Positions 53,435 through 62,768 of a stretch of DNA of 64,000 nt are shown piece by piece. Where the stretch lies: NCBI GenBank assembly GCA_028279345.1, contig JANQNY010000086.1, positions 22,512 through 86,511 of the forward strand, in the 5' to 3' direction. Within the stretch, counting starts at the first letter, position 1. Each line of letters opens with the position of its first letter. Position numbers and translations under genes: made by a program. The stretch comes from Geminicoccaceae bacterium. Its GTDB lineage: Bacteria > Pseudomonadota > Alphaproteobacteria > Geminicoccales > Geminicoccaceae. The notes beneath the pieces are model-generated. The model was not told the origin of the DNA. It did no database searches and saw nothing but the letters and a program-made list of their open reading frames with translations.

Positions 53435-56400
53435 ATGAAGCTAGCGCGGGTGCGGAGACGTCACTTGCAGTGTCCGTCTTGTCACGGCCCGATCAGCCGA
53501 GGCGCACGTTTCTGCCCGAGTTGCGGCGTTGCGCTGCTGCCGACCTGCGCCGCCTGCGGCGCACTCGGGGCGCTGGGTGATCGCTATTGCGCCGCGTGCG
53601 GGCACCAGATTGCGCCACCCCTAGGCTTGGCCGATGCGCCGGCGGCATTCGTCCCGCCCGTCGACGAGCGACGGCAGCTCACGGTGATGTTTGTGGACAT
53701 GGTCGGCTCGACCGAGCTCGCGACGCAACTGGATCCCGAGGAGCTTCGCGATCTCGTCGACCGGTTCCAGCAGGGCGCGGCGGTCGTCGTGGCCCGGCAT
53801 GGCGGCAAGGTGGCGAAGCTGCTCGGCGACGGTGTGCTGGTCTATTTCGGCTTTCCGCGCGCCCACGAGGACGACGCCGAACAGGCCGTTCGTGCGGCGT
53901 TGATGGTCGTGGAGAGCGCTGAGGAGCCGGTGCTGCTCCGCATCGGGATCGCTACCGGCACGGTCGTGGTTGGCGATCGGCTGGGGCGGGACGGCAGTCG
54001 GGAATCGGTCGTCTTCGGCGAGACGCCGAACCTCGCGGCCAGGCTCCAGGAGGCGGCTCCGCCGGGTGCGGTCGTGGTCTGCCAGACGACGCGCCGGCTG
54101 GTTGCTGGGCACTTTGTCATCGGTGACCCGCGTGCCGCGCGGCTGAAGGGCTTCAGCCAGCCGGTCTCGGTCTCGACAGTCCAGCGCGACAGCGGCATCG
54201 CCGGGCGCTTCGAAGCGCGCCACCCGGCGCGCGCCGCACCTCTGTTGGGCCGCCAGGAGGAGCTGGATCTCCTGCGTCGACGGTGGGCGCAAGTCGTGAC
54301 GGGTCAAGGCCGGGTCGTTTTGATGACCGGCGAACCGGGCATCGGCAAGTCGCGAATCGCTCTGGCGTTACGCGAGGCCGTCGCCCCCGACGCGCCTTGG
54401 ATCCTAAGGTTCTACTGCTCGCCCAGGCACGCCCACAGTGCTCTTCATCCCTTCTTGGACTTTGTCGAGCGGGGCGCACGGCTCCGGCCGAACGACCCGG
54501 CGGTGCTGCGCCACGCCAAGCTCCGTGCCTTTCTCGAAGGCGCCGACGAAGCGAGTTTCGCGTCCGTCGCGGCGCTTCTTGGCGTCGGCGATGACGGCGC
54601 GGTGGCGGCGGACACGCCACAGCGTCACAAGGCGCAGACGTTCGACGCGCTCTTGACCCACATCCAGAACCGGACACGGCAGAAGGCGGTCCTGGCCGTC
54701 TTCGAGGACATCCACTGGATGGATCCGACCTCGCTCGAGCTGCTCGTGCAGTTGGTCGAGCAAACGACGGGGCGCCGGCTGTTCATCCTGGCGACATCGA
54801 GACCGGAGTTCACGGCGCCTTGGCCGAACCGCGCGCATGTCGCGACGCTGTCGCTTACCCGGCTGCCACCCCACGAGGCGACGGCGCTAGCGTGGCAGAC
54901 GGCGGGCAATCGTTTGCTGCCGCCGGATCTCGTGGCTCAGCTGGTGGCGCGCGCGGATGGTGTTCCGCTGTTTGTCGAAGAGCTGACGAAGACGTTGCTC
55001 GAGAGTGGCGTCTTGGTCGAGCAGGACAGCGGGCTCGTCTTGGAGCAGCCGCTGCCTTCGCTCACGATTCCAGAGACGTTGCAGGGCTCGCTGGTCGCGC
55101 GTCTCGATCGGTTGGAGAGCGTTCGGGAAATCGCGCAGATCGGCGCCGCAATTGGCCGCGACTTTGACTGCGAGCTGTTGCAGGTGGTGGCCGGACTCAC
55201 CCGGGATGAGCTGGCAAGGGCGCTCGACACCCTAATCGCTGCCGAGTTGCTCTACCGATCCGGCGAGACGGGTGATGTGATCTTCAGCTTCAAGCATAGC
55301 CTGGTTCGCGATGCGGCCTATGCGGGGCTCTTGAAGTCGCGGCGGCGCGAGCTGCATGGGGTCATCGCCCGCGCCATCGAGGACCAGTTCCCGGAGCGTG
55401 CTCGCCGCGCGCCGGAAACGATCGCCTATCACCTGACTGAGGCGGCCCAGCCTGCTGCTGCCGCGGGCTACTGGCTCAAGGCGGGCCGCAACGCGGCCGC
55501 GCGTTCCGCCAATCTGGAAGCCATCGCGCATTTCCGGAGTGGGCTGCAGGCGGTCGCCCAGCTGCCGCGCGACCCTGCCAACGCCCGCGTGGCGCTGGAC
55601 TGCTTGTTCGGCCTAGGGCCGTGCCTGATCAGCACACAGGGACCGGCATCTGCCGAGGCGATCGCGGCCTTCGCCGAGGCGCGCGAGTTGTGCGTGCGCC
55701 TCGACGATGCACCCGAGCTGCCGCAGGTGATGTTCTGGATCGCTACGGCGAGCGTCATCCGTGGCGAACTGGCGAACGCCGACGAAGCGGTGACGGCCAT
55801 GCTGCATGCCCTCAAGGGCGAGGGCAGCGAGCGCCCCGCACTCCTGAACGCACTCAGGGGGCGGGCGATGATCCTACTCTTCATGGGACGGCCGGCTGAC
55901 GCGCGGCGCTCCGCCGAGCAGTTCCTGGAGCTGTTCGATGCTAGTTCCGCCGACGACCAGCTCGCCGCTCGGGTCGCCGGCCAGGATGCACGGGCCGCCG
56001 GCCTGGCCATCCTCTCTTGGGCGCTCTGGCTCGTGGGGGAGGCGTCCGCCGCCGACCAGGCTTGCCAACAGGCGCTCGGTCGGGCCGAAGCCACCGGCCA
56101 CCCGCATACGCAGGCCTATGTGGCCTACTATGCCGCTGTACTCCACGGCCTGAGAGGCGATGCCGCGGGCATGGCGCGCCATGCCGCGCGTTGCGAAGAA
56201 CTCGCCACGGCGCATGGGTTCGAGCAATGGCGCGGACTGGCACGCGCCGTACGCGCGATCTGCGCGCTGGGCCAGACACCGCAGCGCGCCTCCGAGGCCT
56301 TCGCCGAGGTGCGCGAGGCGACAGCCCGCTACCGGCAGTCTGGATACCAGCTCGGCATGACCGCGCTCGACGTCTTGTTCGTGCCCTTAATGATCACAGC

Positions 56401-56680
56401 CGGACGGCTAGAGACCGCACGCGAGTTGGTCGACGGAGGGTTGGCGATCGGGGACCGGAACGGCGAGCGGCTGTTTCTGGCCGAGCTGTACCGGCTGCGC
56501 GCGGCTGTCTTGGAAGCCTCGGCGTTGGAGGGTGGTGAAGCTGACCTGCTGATGGCCATCGACGTGGCGCGTCAACAGAAGGCGGCGGTTCTTGCCCGAC
56601 GTGCGGAGCGCGATCTGCAGGCGTTGCGGCTAAGTCGGCCGCTAGGCCTCGCTGCCATGAGCCATCGCACTGCAGATTGA
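53435..56680 (+). CDS. Zinc-ribbon, class III cyclase, AAA ATPase and TPR sensor protein
   Basis: 1081 aa. Two zinc ribbons (CPSCHG...CPSCG at 13-30; CAACG...CAACG at 38-56) precede a class III nucleotide cyclase domain (about 80-250) with metal-binding D88 (VMFVDMVGST) and D132 (LLGDGVLVYFG), and PNLAARL. A signal-transduction ATPase domain follows, with P-loop GEPGIGKS (299-306) and Walker B VLAVFEDIHWMD. TPR-like helices run to the end. All key cyclase residues seem present, so cAMP (or cGMP) production is plausible. I chose ATG 53435; GTG 53414 is possible. A patatin-like gene follows at 15 bp. Confidence 0.87.
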   Translation: MKLARVRRRHLQCPSCHGPISRGARFCPSCGVALLPTCAACGALGALGDRYCAACGHQIAPPLGLADAPAAFVPPVDERRQLTVMFVDMVGSTELATQLDPEELRDLVDRFQQGAAVVVARHGGKVAKLLGDGVLVYFGFPRAHEDDAEQAVRAALMVVESAEEPVLLRIGIATGTVVVGDRLGRDGSRESVVFGETPNLAARLQEAAPPGAVVVCQTTRRLVAGHFVIGDPRAARLKGFSQPVSVSTVQRDSGIAGRFEARHPARAAPLLGRQEELDLLRRRWAQVVTGQGRVVLMTGEPGIGKSRIALALREAVAPDAPWILRFYCSPRHAHSALHPFLDFVERGARLRPNDPAVLRHAKLRAFLEGADEASFASVAALLGVGDDGAVAADTPQRHKAQTFDALLTHIQNRTRQKAVLAVFEDIHWMDPTSLELLVQLVEQTTGRRLFILATSRPEFTAPWPNRAHVATLSLTRLPPHEATALAWQTAGNRLLPPDLVAQLVARADGVPLFVEELTKTLLESGVLVEQDSGLVLEQPLPSLTIPETLQGSLVARLDRLESVREIAQIGAAIGRDFDCELLQVVAGLTRDELARALDTLIAAELLYRSGETGDVIFSFKHSLVRDAAYAGLLKSRRRELHGVIARAIEDQFPERARRAPETIAYHLTEAAQPAAAAGYWLKAGRNAAARSANLEAIAHFRSGLQAVAQLPRDPANARVALDCLFGLGPCLISTQGPASAEAIAAFAEARELCVRLDDAPELPQVMFWIATASVIRGELANADEAVTAMLHALKGEGSERPALLNALRGRAMILLFMGRPADARRSAEQFLELFDASSADDQLAARVAGQDARAAGLAILSWALWLVGEASAADQACQQALGRAEATGHPHTQAYVAYYAAVLHGLRGDAAGMARHAARCEELATAHGFEQWRGLARAVRAICALGQTPQRASEAFAEVREATARYRQSGYQLGMTALDVLFVPLMITAGRLETARELVDGGLAIGDRNGERLFLAELYRLRAAVLEASALEGGEADLLMAIDVARQQKAAVLARRAERDLQALRLSRPLGLAAMSHRTAD

Positions 56681-56695
56681 AGCTGGGAGAAAGAC

Positions 56696-57871
56696 ATGCG
56701 TCGCGCGATCACTCTTGCCGGGGGCGGTCCGGCTTGCGGGCTGCAGATCGGTGCCTTGAAACGGATTGCCGAGGAGCAGATCGACTTCGATATCTGGGCG
56801 CTTTCGTGCATCGGCGCCTGGGTGGGCGTCATCTACAATCAGTTCGACAAGGCAGAGGCACCGGCGAAGACAGAAGCGTTCTTTCGCGACAAGATCTTTC
56901 GCAACGATCGCTCCTACGCGCGCTTTCCCATCAATCAGGTGTTCGCACCAGACCTGCTCAACAATGTGGGTGCCGCTACGAGTTTTCTTGCCGATCCGCG
57001 AAGCTATCAGGATATCCTCATGCCTCGCGCGATGCTGGAGGCGGTGCGCAGCAATCTGGAGTTCGTTTTTGATCCGCGGCGCTGGAGCCAGGGCGAGTTC
57101 AACCTGCTGGTCCTCGAGAACATGGCAGCGCACCCGTTCAGCCGGTTGATGACGTCACTACTCTACCTGTCGCACGTTAATGGACTATCGCGTATCTACT
57201 ACCCCGACAGCCGTTTTCTCGAATCCATTGACTTCGACGCTTTGACCGCGCCCAACAAGCCGTTCCTCTACCACAATGCTTGGAACCTGGATCAGCGGCG
57301 GCTTGAGTTGTTCGCCAACCGGCTCAAGCCCGGCTTCAAGAAGCTGACGGCCAATAGCCTCTGCGCGTGCTCGGCCTTGCCCTACATCGAAGAAACGGTG
57401 GAGTTGGACGGTGACACCTACTGCGAAGGTGCGCTCGTCGATACCGTGAACTTCAAGAACCTGCTGCAGGATTTCGGCAAGATCGACGAGGTTTGGATCC
57501 TACGCATTGTCGCCAAGTCGCAGATCAGGCAGCCGGTCAATCTGAAGGACGGCTTGGGCAATCTGTGCATGTTGTTCGCCGCCAGTGTTGGCGAGGACGA
57601 CATCAAGCTGTTCAAGTATCACGCCCAGGAGGACGGCTGGGATGGCAAGATCATCGAAATTCCCGTGGACGCGAGCGTCGGGTTCGACTGGAACGAGTCG
57701 AACTTCGACGTCGGCGTCGAGGCAGGCTACCGGGCAGCGGATGCCCGGATCCAGAAGTACCGAGAGGACGAGGCCGCAGAAGCCGTGCCCAAACGGATGG
57801 GCAACGGAGAGGGCAAGCCTCCGGCCGCGGCGGCCACGTCGCGATCAAGCCCTGCTCGTGCGCCGTCTTGA
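56696..57871 (+). CDS. Patatin-fold protein lacking the Ser/Asp catalytic dyad
   Basis: 391 aa. The glycine-rich oxyanion loop LAGGGPACGLQIGAL is intact. The nucleophile elbow that should read G-x-S-x-G is GAWVG (40-44), with Trp at the Ser position, and the usual DGG/DGA is EGA (244-246). The rest (ANSLCACSALPYIEE) is still patatin-like. So it is either a pseudo-enzyme or uses different residues. It lies 15 bp after the cyclase/ATPase gene, same strand, and is likely co-transcribed. Its tail is Ala/Pro-rich and overlaps the convergent MATE gene by 27 bp. Confidence 0.8.
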   Translation: MRRAITLAGGGPACGLQIGALKRIAEEQIDFDIWALSCIGAWVGVIYNQFDKAEAPAKTEAFFRDKIFRNDRSYARFPINQVFAPDLLNNVGAATSFLADPRSYQDILMPRAMLEAVRSNLEFVFDPRRWSQGEFNLLVLENMAAHPFSRLMTSLLYLSHVNGLSRIYYPDSRFLESIDFDALTAPNKPFLYHNAWNLDQRRLELFANRLKPGFKKLTANSLCACSALPYIEETVELDGDTYCEGALVDTVNFKNLLQDFGKIDEVWILRIVAKSQIRQPVNLKDGLGNLCMLFAASVGEDDIKLFKYHAQEDGWDGKIIEIPVDASVGFDWNESNFDVGVEAGYRAADARIQKYREDEAAEAVPKRMGNGEGKPPAAAATSRSSPARAPS

Positions 57872-59209
57872 GACCAGCCAGAAGCGCCAGCCGAGGAGCA
57901 ACGCCGCCGTGGCGAGACCGGCGACGAGGCCCTGGATCAATCCCTCGATGCCGGCATCCAGCGTGAACCCCAGCGTGTAGCCAAGCGGTATTGCCACGCC
58001 GAGATAGGCTACCGCCTGGATCGCGAGCGGAATGCGGACATCGCCCGCACCGCGGAGCGCGCCCATGAGGATACCCTGGACGGCATCGACGACGATCAGC
58101 ACGGCGACGACCGTCAGTGCTGGCAAGGCGTGCTCGATCACCTGCGCATCGCCCGTATAGATTTCGGCCAACGCGCTGCGCGAGATCATCACCGCTGGCG
58201 CCAGCAGGAGCGTGATGGCGAGGCCGAGAGCGAGAGCGACCCAGCCGGCCGCCGCCACGCCCGGCTGATCGCCCCGGCCGACGGCGTTGCCGACCCGCAC
58301 GGACGCCGCGGTACCGAGGCCGAGCGCCAGCATGTAGATCAGCGCGCTGAAATTGAGGCAGATCAGGTAAGCAGCGGCTTCGAGCGTGCCGAGCCAGCCG
58401 GCGAAGAGGCTCATCGTCGTGAAGGCTAGGCTCTCGAGGCCGGTCGCGCCCGCGATCGGCAGCCCAAGCCAAATGAGTTTCGTGAACAGGCGCCGCGCGT
58501 CGACCGGTAGCCGGCCGATGCCGAGGGCCTGACGATCGAGCGCCGCCAGCACATAACCGACAATGACCGCTGCCATGAGCCAGCGGGTGAGGGTCGTGGC
58601 GAATGCGGCGTTCGCTGCGGCACCATCGAACAGGTCGAGCGGGCCGTAGAGGAAGAGCGCGTTGAGCGCCGCGTTGACGAGATTGGCTGCGACCATCACC
58701 GCGAGCCCGACGCCTGGGCGGGCGAGACCCTCAAGGAACAGGCTGCTTGCGGTGAACAGCAGCATCGGGACGAGCCCGAGCGCCAGGATCTGGAGCACCG
58801 TGCCGCCGTGCCGGACAAGATCGGGCGGCTGACCGAGCAGTTTCAGAAGTGCCGGGCCCGGCAGCAGCACGAGGGTCAAGCACAAGCCCGCCACCAGGGC
58901 GAGCGTCAATGCCAGTCGCCAGACCGCTCCCGCTCGCTGACGCTCACCGGCACCATCCGCCTGTGCCACCAGCACGACCGTGCCGATCAATAGGCCTGTG
59001 CCGACCAGCATGAAGAGCAGGAAAGGCGACATGGCGATGCCGTAATAGGCGAGGTCGGGCCCGCTCACATGGCCGATCATGACGGCATCCACGAGCGCCA
59101 TGACGAGGAGGCCTGCCCGCGCCAGCATCACCGGCCAGGCCAGTTGGATGGTGCGGCGCAGATGATGCGCGAGGTTGCCGCTGGCGGTCGCGTCGAGCGT
59201 GGTCACCAT
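57845..59209 (-). CDS. MATE-family efflux transporter (second copy type)
   Basis: 454 aa, twelve hydrophobic helices with the MATE layout: TIQLAWPVMLARAGLLVMALVDAVMIGHVSG, the FTASSLFLEGLARPGVGLAVM segment, GLPIAGATGLESLAFTTMSLFAGWLGT in the second half. It resembles NorM-type proteins more than the copy at 43847. Likely drug/Na+ or H+ antiporter. A perfect six-base inverted repeat lies about 73 bp upstream. Confidence 0.9.
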   Translation of the reverse strand: MVTTLDATASGNLAHHLRRTIQLAWPVMLARAGLLVMALVDAVMIGHVSGPDLAYYGIAMSPFLLFMLVGTGLLIGTVVLVAQADGAGERQRAGAVWRLALTLALVAGLCLTLVLLPGPALLKLLGQPPDLVRHGGTVLQILALGLVPMLLFTASSLFLEGLARPGVGLAVMVAANLVNAALNALFLYGPLDLFDGAAANAAFATTLTRWLMAAVIVGYVLAALDRQALGIGRLPVDARRLFTKLIWLGLPIAGATGLESLAFTTMSLFAGWLGTLEAAAYLICLNFSALIYMLALGLGTAASVRVGNAVGRGDQPGVAAAGWVALALGLAITLLLAPAVMISRSALAEIYTGDAQVIEHALPALTVVAVLIVVDAVQGILMGALRGAGDVRIPLAIQAVAYLGVAIPLGYTLGFTLDAGIEGLIQGLVAGLATAALLLGWRFWLVSRRRTSRA

Positions 59210-59281
59210 TCACACCGCGCGAGCGCTCGCTCCTCAGGCCCCAACGTTGCCGTGAAGCTGGTTAATCTCATGTGTGTCCTT

Positions 59282-59299
59282 AGGTTACCCGTATAACCT
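59282..59299. promoter_or_regulatory. Operator-like inverted repeat upstream of the MATE gene
   Basis: AGGTTA (59282-59287) and TAACCT (59294-59299) form perfect six-base arms around a six-base spacer, in an AT-richer stretch between two minus-strand genes. The location, 73-90 bp upstream of the MATE start, fits an operator for a dimeric repressor or activator. No regulator gene lies beside it, so this is tentative. Confidence 0.25.
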
Positions 59300-59314
59300 T
59301 TTGACAAACAACGA

Positions 59315-59611
59315 CTACCGATACGATACTGAGAACAGCACGAAACCGTCGCGGCGCCCAACCTCTTGGCCGCCGGTCTCGGCGACGAACGCGTCGAGAT
59401 CCTGCGCTTCGGGACAGGCAACGAGATGCGCTGCGTCGTCGAGAAACCGGTTCGTGTAGGCGCTCTCACCGGCAATGCGGCACGGATCGCCCACGCTACG
59501 GTAGCCATCGCCGAACAACGGGACGTCGTTCGAGGTGGGGGGCGGTGCCGGCGCCTGGGCGCACCCCAGGAGGACGATCGCTAGTCCGGCGTGGACGACG
59601 GTGAGTTGCAT
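59315..59611 (-). CDS. Small lipoprotein
   Basis: 98 aa. Signal segment with lipobox LLGC, a Pro-rich linker, then a short domain with two cysteines (DPCRIAGESAYTN, HLVACPEAQDLDAFVAETGG) that could form a disulfide. A strong GGGAGG site precedes ATG 59611. The motif with CP near the C-terminus occurs in small alphaproteobacterial lipoproteins I cannot name. Function unknown. Confidence 0.7.
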   Translation of the reverse strand: MQLTVVHAGLAIVLLGCAQAPAPPPTSNDVPLFGDGYRSVGDPCRIAGESAYTNRFLDDAAHLVACPEAQDLDAFVAETGGQEVGRRDGFVLFSVSYR

Positions 59612-60001
59612 GATGAGCCTCCCTAGGCTGACCAGACGACGTGGCAAAGGTAGGCGTCTTCGTGGCGAGCGCGGGCTTGGAAGCCAGCATCCGCTGTTGA
59701 GGGGCGGAGTGGACTCGACCACTGAGGTCGAGGATGGTCGCGCCGCAACCGGGCGCCTGCGCCGCCCGTTGGTAGCGTTTTGCGTTACGCAAGGCACCCG
59801 CAGAGCGCTTTTCGACAAGGGAGCGCCGGAGAGCGTTTGTAGCTGTCTCCGAGGCCAGGAGGCAGTGCCGCGGGCGATGGGGGACGTGAAGCGGCGCCGC
59901 TAGGTCCCCCCATTTGCATGTGCCGAAGGCTTGCCAGGCCTCGGTCTGGAGGTCGTCACGTTCACTAAGTTGCGGTATCGAGCGGCTTTCAGGAGGTGGC
60001 G
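59612..60001. other. Intergenic region with no supported gene
   Basis: 390 bp between divergent genes: the lipoprotein gene (minus) and the secreted nuclease gene (plus). Open frames on both strands are Arg/Pro/Ser-rich and unlike proteins. A strong AGGAGG ribosome-binding site for the nuclease lies at 59991-59996. No clear promoter elements were identified. Confidence 0.4.
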
Positions 60002-62494
60002 ATGGGCAGTGCGACGCCAAGGAAAGCCCTGCTGCAAGCACTGGCCGCGGTCGGGACCCTAGTGGTGGTTTCGACGGCTGCCCAGGCCCAGCCGATCGGC
60101 GAGATTCAGGGGGCTGGTCATCGCTCCCCGAGCGAAGGTGAGTTCGTCACCGTCGAAGGGGTGGTCACGCTCGCACTGCCCAATGGCTTCTACATCCAGG
60201 GCGAGCCCGACGGCGATGTCGCCACGTCGGATGGGCTCTATCTGTTCGCTAGCGACGCGGGGCTCGTCAGCGTAGGCGACCGTGTGCTGGCTGAAGGACG
60301 CGTCATCGAGTTCGTGCCGCCGAGCCGGCCCACAGCACTTCCGCTCTCCGAAATCGCCAGCCCTGACGTCGTCGTCGTCGAGAGCGGCGTGCCGCTGCCC
60401 ACGCCGATCATGATTGGCGAGGGTGGTCGGATTCCCCCGACGGAGAGCATCGATGACGGGCCCGCGGCCTCTTTCGATCCGGCGAACGACGGCCTCGACT
60501 TCTACGAGAGCCTCGAAGGCATGCGCGTGATGGTCCCGCAGGCGACCGCCCTTTCGCCGGTCAACCGTTTCGGCGCCGTCTGGGTCGTTGCCGATAGTGG
60601 CACCGCAGCGACCAGCTTTGACGGCTCGGGTGCTTTGGTCATGACCGAGCGCGATGCGAACCCGGAGCGCATCTTGATCAACCTCGATCTCGTCGAGGTG
60701 CCCGAGGGCCTCGAGGCGGGGACCCGGCTGGGCAACATCACCGGTGTGCTGTCCTACCGCTTCGGCAATTTCACCGTGCTCGCAACGGACCTCGGGCAGG
60801 ACGCGCCGCCGCCGTCGAACGACGTCGCGCTGACGATCGGTGTTTACAATGTCCAGAACCTCGATCCGAAACGGGAAGATCCAGCCCTTGTCGGCAACCC
60901 CGATCGGGACATCGACAACGACGTAGGCGAAGGCAGGTTCGAAGCCATCGGCGAGCACATCGTCGATGTGCTGGGCGCGCCGGCGATCGTGGCCCTCCAG
61001 GAGGTGCAGGACAATGACGGCACCGAGCAGACACCCATCGTTGCGGCGGACGCCACGCTGAGGCTGCTCGCGCGAGCGATCACCGCTGCCGGCGGTCCCG
61101 CCTATGACTTCGTCGACGTTCCGCCGGAAGACGATCAGGACGGCGGGCAGCTCGGCGGCAACATTCGGGTCGCCTTCCTGTTCGATCCGGAGCGCGCGCT
61201 GCCGGTCGCCGGTGGCATCCGTCGGCTGCGCGACGACGATCCCGATGACGGCGATGCGTTCCAGGACACGCCGAAGCCACTGCTGACCGCTTTCGAGACC
61301 GGCATTGGCGAGATCATCCTCGTCAACGTCGATCTCTCCTCCCGTGCCGGCAGCGATCCCGCGTTCGGCTCCATTCAGCCGCCGACCGTTGGCAACGCCG
61401 ACAACAGGCTGGCGCAGACGCAACTCATGATTGGCGACATCAACGCACTCCTGGAAGCCAACCCCGAAGCGCAGGTCTTGGTGCTGGGCAGCTTCAATGC
61501 GTTCTACTTCGAGCCCGAGTTGGTGAGCCTCGAGGCAGAAGCGGGCCTAAGCAACCTCTGGCGCACGCTGCCGCAGATCGAACGCCGTAGCGTTGTGGTC
61601 GAGGGCCAGGCGCAAGCCGTAGACCATGTCCTCGTGTCATCGGCTTTGGAAGGACGCACGGAGCTGAAGGTGTTCAACGTCAACGCCGGCAGGGTTCAGC
61701 AGGCGAGCGATCACGATCCGCTCGTCGTCGGTATCCTCGCCGCTGGCGCGGACGCAGCGCCGCCGAGCTTGGACGTGCTCGGCCTGCCGCTGGCGCCTCT
61801 AGACCTGGAAGCCGACGAGCTTCGAGCTTGGCTTCGGGCACACTGGCACGAGGGCAGGCATCGGTTTCTCGGCTATAACCTCGCCCGACGCGCCATGTTC
61901 TCGTCGATTGACGTGGCGGAGGACGGTAGGGTCTACGGCGTCTACTCGGGCTTCAGTCAGCCGGCACGAGACACGACCTTCCTCGATCCGATCGACACCG
62001 AGCACACGGTGCCGCAGAGCTGGTTCGACCAGGACGAACCGATGCGCTCCGACCTGCACGCCCTCTTCCCGACCCACCGGCATGCCAATCAGGCGCGCGA
62101 CGCCGACCCGTTCGGCGAAATCGACGATGCGCAAACGGAGGTTTGGTTCGGTGCCGACGGCAGTAGGCTAATCGAGCTGACGGAAGCGCCCGCCGACCGG
62201 CGCGACACCTTCGCCGAAGACCGGCGCGGCGAATTCGAGCCGCCCGAAGGCCATGAGGGCGACTTGGCCCGCGCGGTGTTCTACTTCTACACGATGTACC
62301 CGGACGTGGCGGGCACCATCGACGACATCGCGGCCGATGGGGTCGCACAGCTCCACCAATGGCACCTGGACGATCCGCCCGACGCCAAGGAGCGCGCGCG
62401 CAACGACCGCGTCGAGGGCATCCAGGGAAACCGCAACCCCTATGTGGATCGGCCGGGGTGGGCCTGCCGTGCGTTCGAAGTGCCGTGTCCTTAA
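60002..62494 (+). CDS. Secreted nuclease: endonuclease/exonuclease/phosphatase domain fused to endonuclease I
   Basis: 830 aa. Signal peptide (cleavage probably after AQAQ), an OB-like N-domain (about 30-270: GEFVTVEGVVTLALPNGFYIQ), and an endonuclease/exonuclease/phosphatase domain (about 275-575: IGVYNVQNLDP, VALQEVQDNDG, LGSFNAFYFEP, SDHDPLVVGIL). A C-terminal endonuclease I (EndA/NucM) domain (about 595-815) has the H-N-H-like motif TEHTVPQSWF near residue 668 and MRSDLHALFPT. The first part is ExeM-like. Extracellular DNA degradation is the likely role. Note GSFNA where GDFNA is usual, so the first domain may be weakened. Confidence 0.88.
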   Translation: MGSATPRKALLQALAAVGTLVVVSTAAQAQPIGEIQGAGHRSPSEGEFVTVEGVVTLALPNGFYIQGEPDGDVATSDGLYLFASDAGLVSVGDRVLAEGRVIEFVPPSRPTALPLSEIASPDVVVVESGVPLPTPIMIGEGGRIPPTESIDDGPAASFDPANDGLDFYESLEGMRVMVPQATALSPVNRFGAVWVVADSGTAATSFDGSGALVMTERDANPERILINLDLVEVPEGLEAGTRLGNITGVLSYRFGNFTVLATDLGQDAPPPSNDVALTIGVYNVQNLDPKREDPALVGNPDRDIDNDVGEGRFEAIGEHIVDVLGAPAIVALQEVQDNDGTEQTPIVAADATLRLLARAITAAGGPAYDFVDVPPEDDQDGGQLGGNIRVAFLFDPERALPVAGGIRRLRDDDPDDGDAFQDTPKPLLTAFETGIGEIILVNVDLSSRAGSDPAFGSIQPPTVGNADNRLAQTQLMIGDINALLEANPEAQVLVLGSFNAFYFEPELVSLEAEAGLSNLWRTLPQIERRSVVVEGQAQAVDHVLVSSALEGRTELKVFNVNAGRVQQASDHDPLVVGILAAGADAAPPSLDVLGLPLAPLDLEADELRAWLRAHWHEGRHRFLGYNLARRAMFSSIDVAEDGRVYGVYSGFSQPARDTTFLDPIDTEHTVPQSWFDQDEPMRSDLHALFPTHRHANQARDADPFGEIDDAQTEVWFGADGSRLIELTEAPADRRDTFAEDRRGEFEPPEGHEGDLARAVFYFYTMYPDVAGTIDDIAADGVAQLHQWHLDDPPDAKERARNDRVEGIQGNRNPYVDRPGWACRAFEVPCP

Positions 62495-62768
62495 GGATCG
62501 AACCGGGTCGACACCGATGAGCTTAGCCGCGGCGCTGATCGCCCCGCTGTGTCGAGGCGGGCGCAGCGACCGTGATCTCGAGCCAGTCGCTGGAGCGCTA
62601 GAGATGGAAGCCGCAGGCGGCGTGCTGCGCGCTTTGGAAATCCGCCAGCGAAGGCGCAGCTCCTGCAGCGGACGTGGCGACCATTCGTTCTTCACGAAGA
62701 CCTGAAGGCCGACTATCGCAATCTCCGGCGCCGAGCGGCCGCGCTGCCAACCAGAGCGGAGACCTGGC

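Noticed and set aside
60059..61423. Long open frame antisense to the secreted nuclease (454 codons)
   Set aside because: Arg/Gly/Asp-rich, no recognisable domain; complementary to a clearly coding frame.
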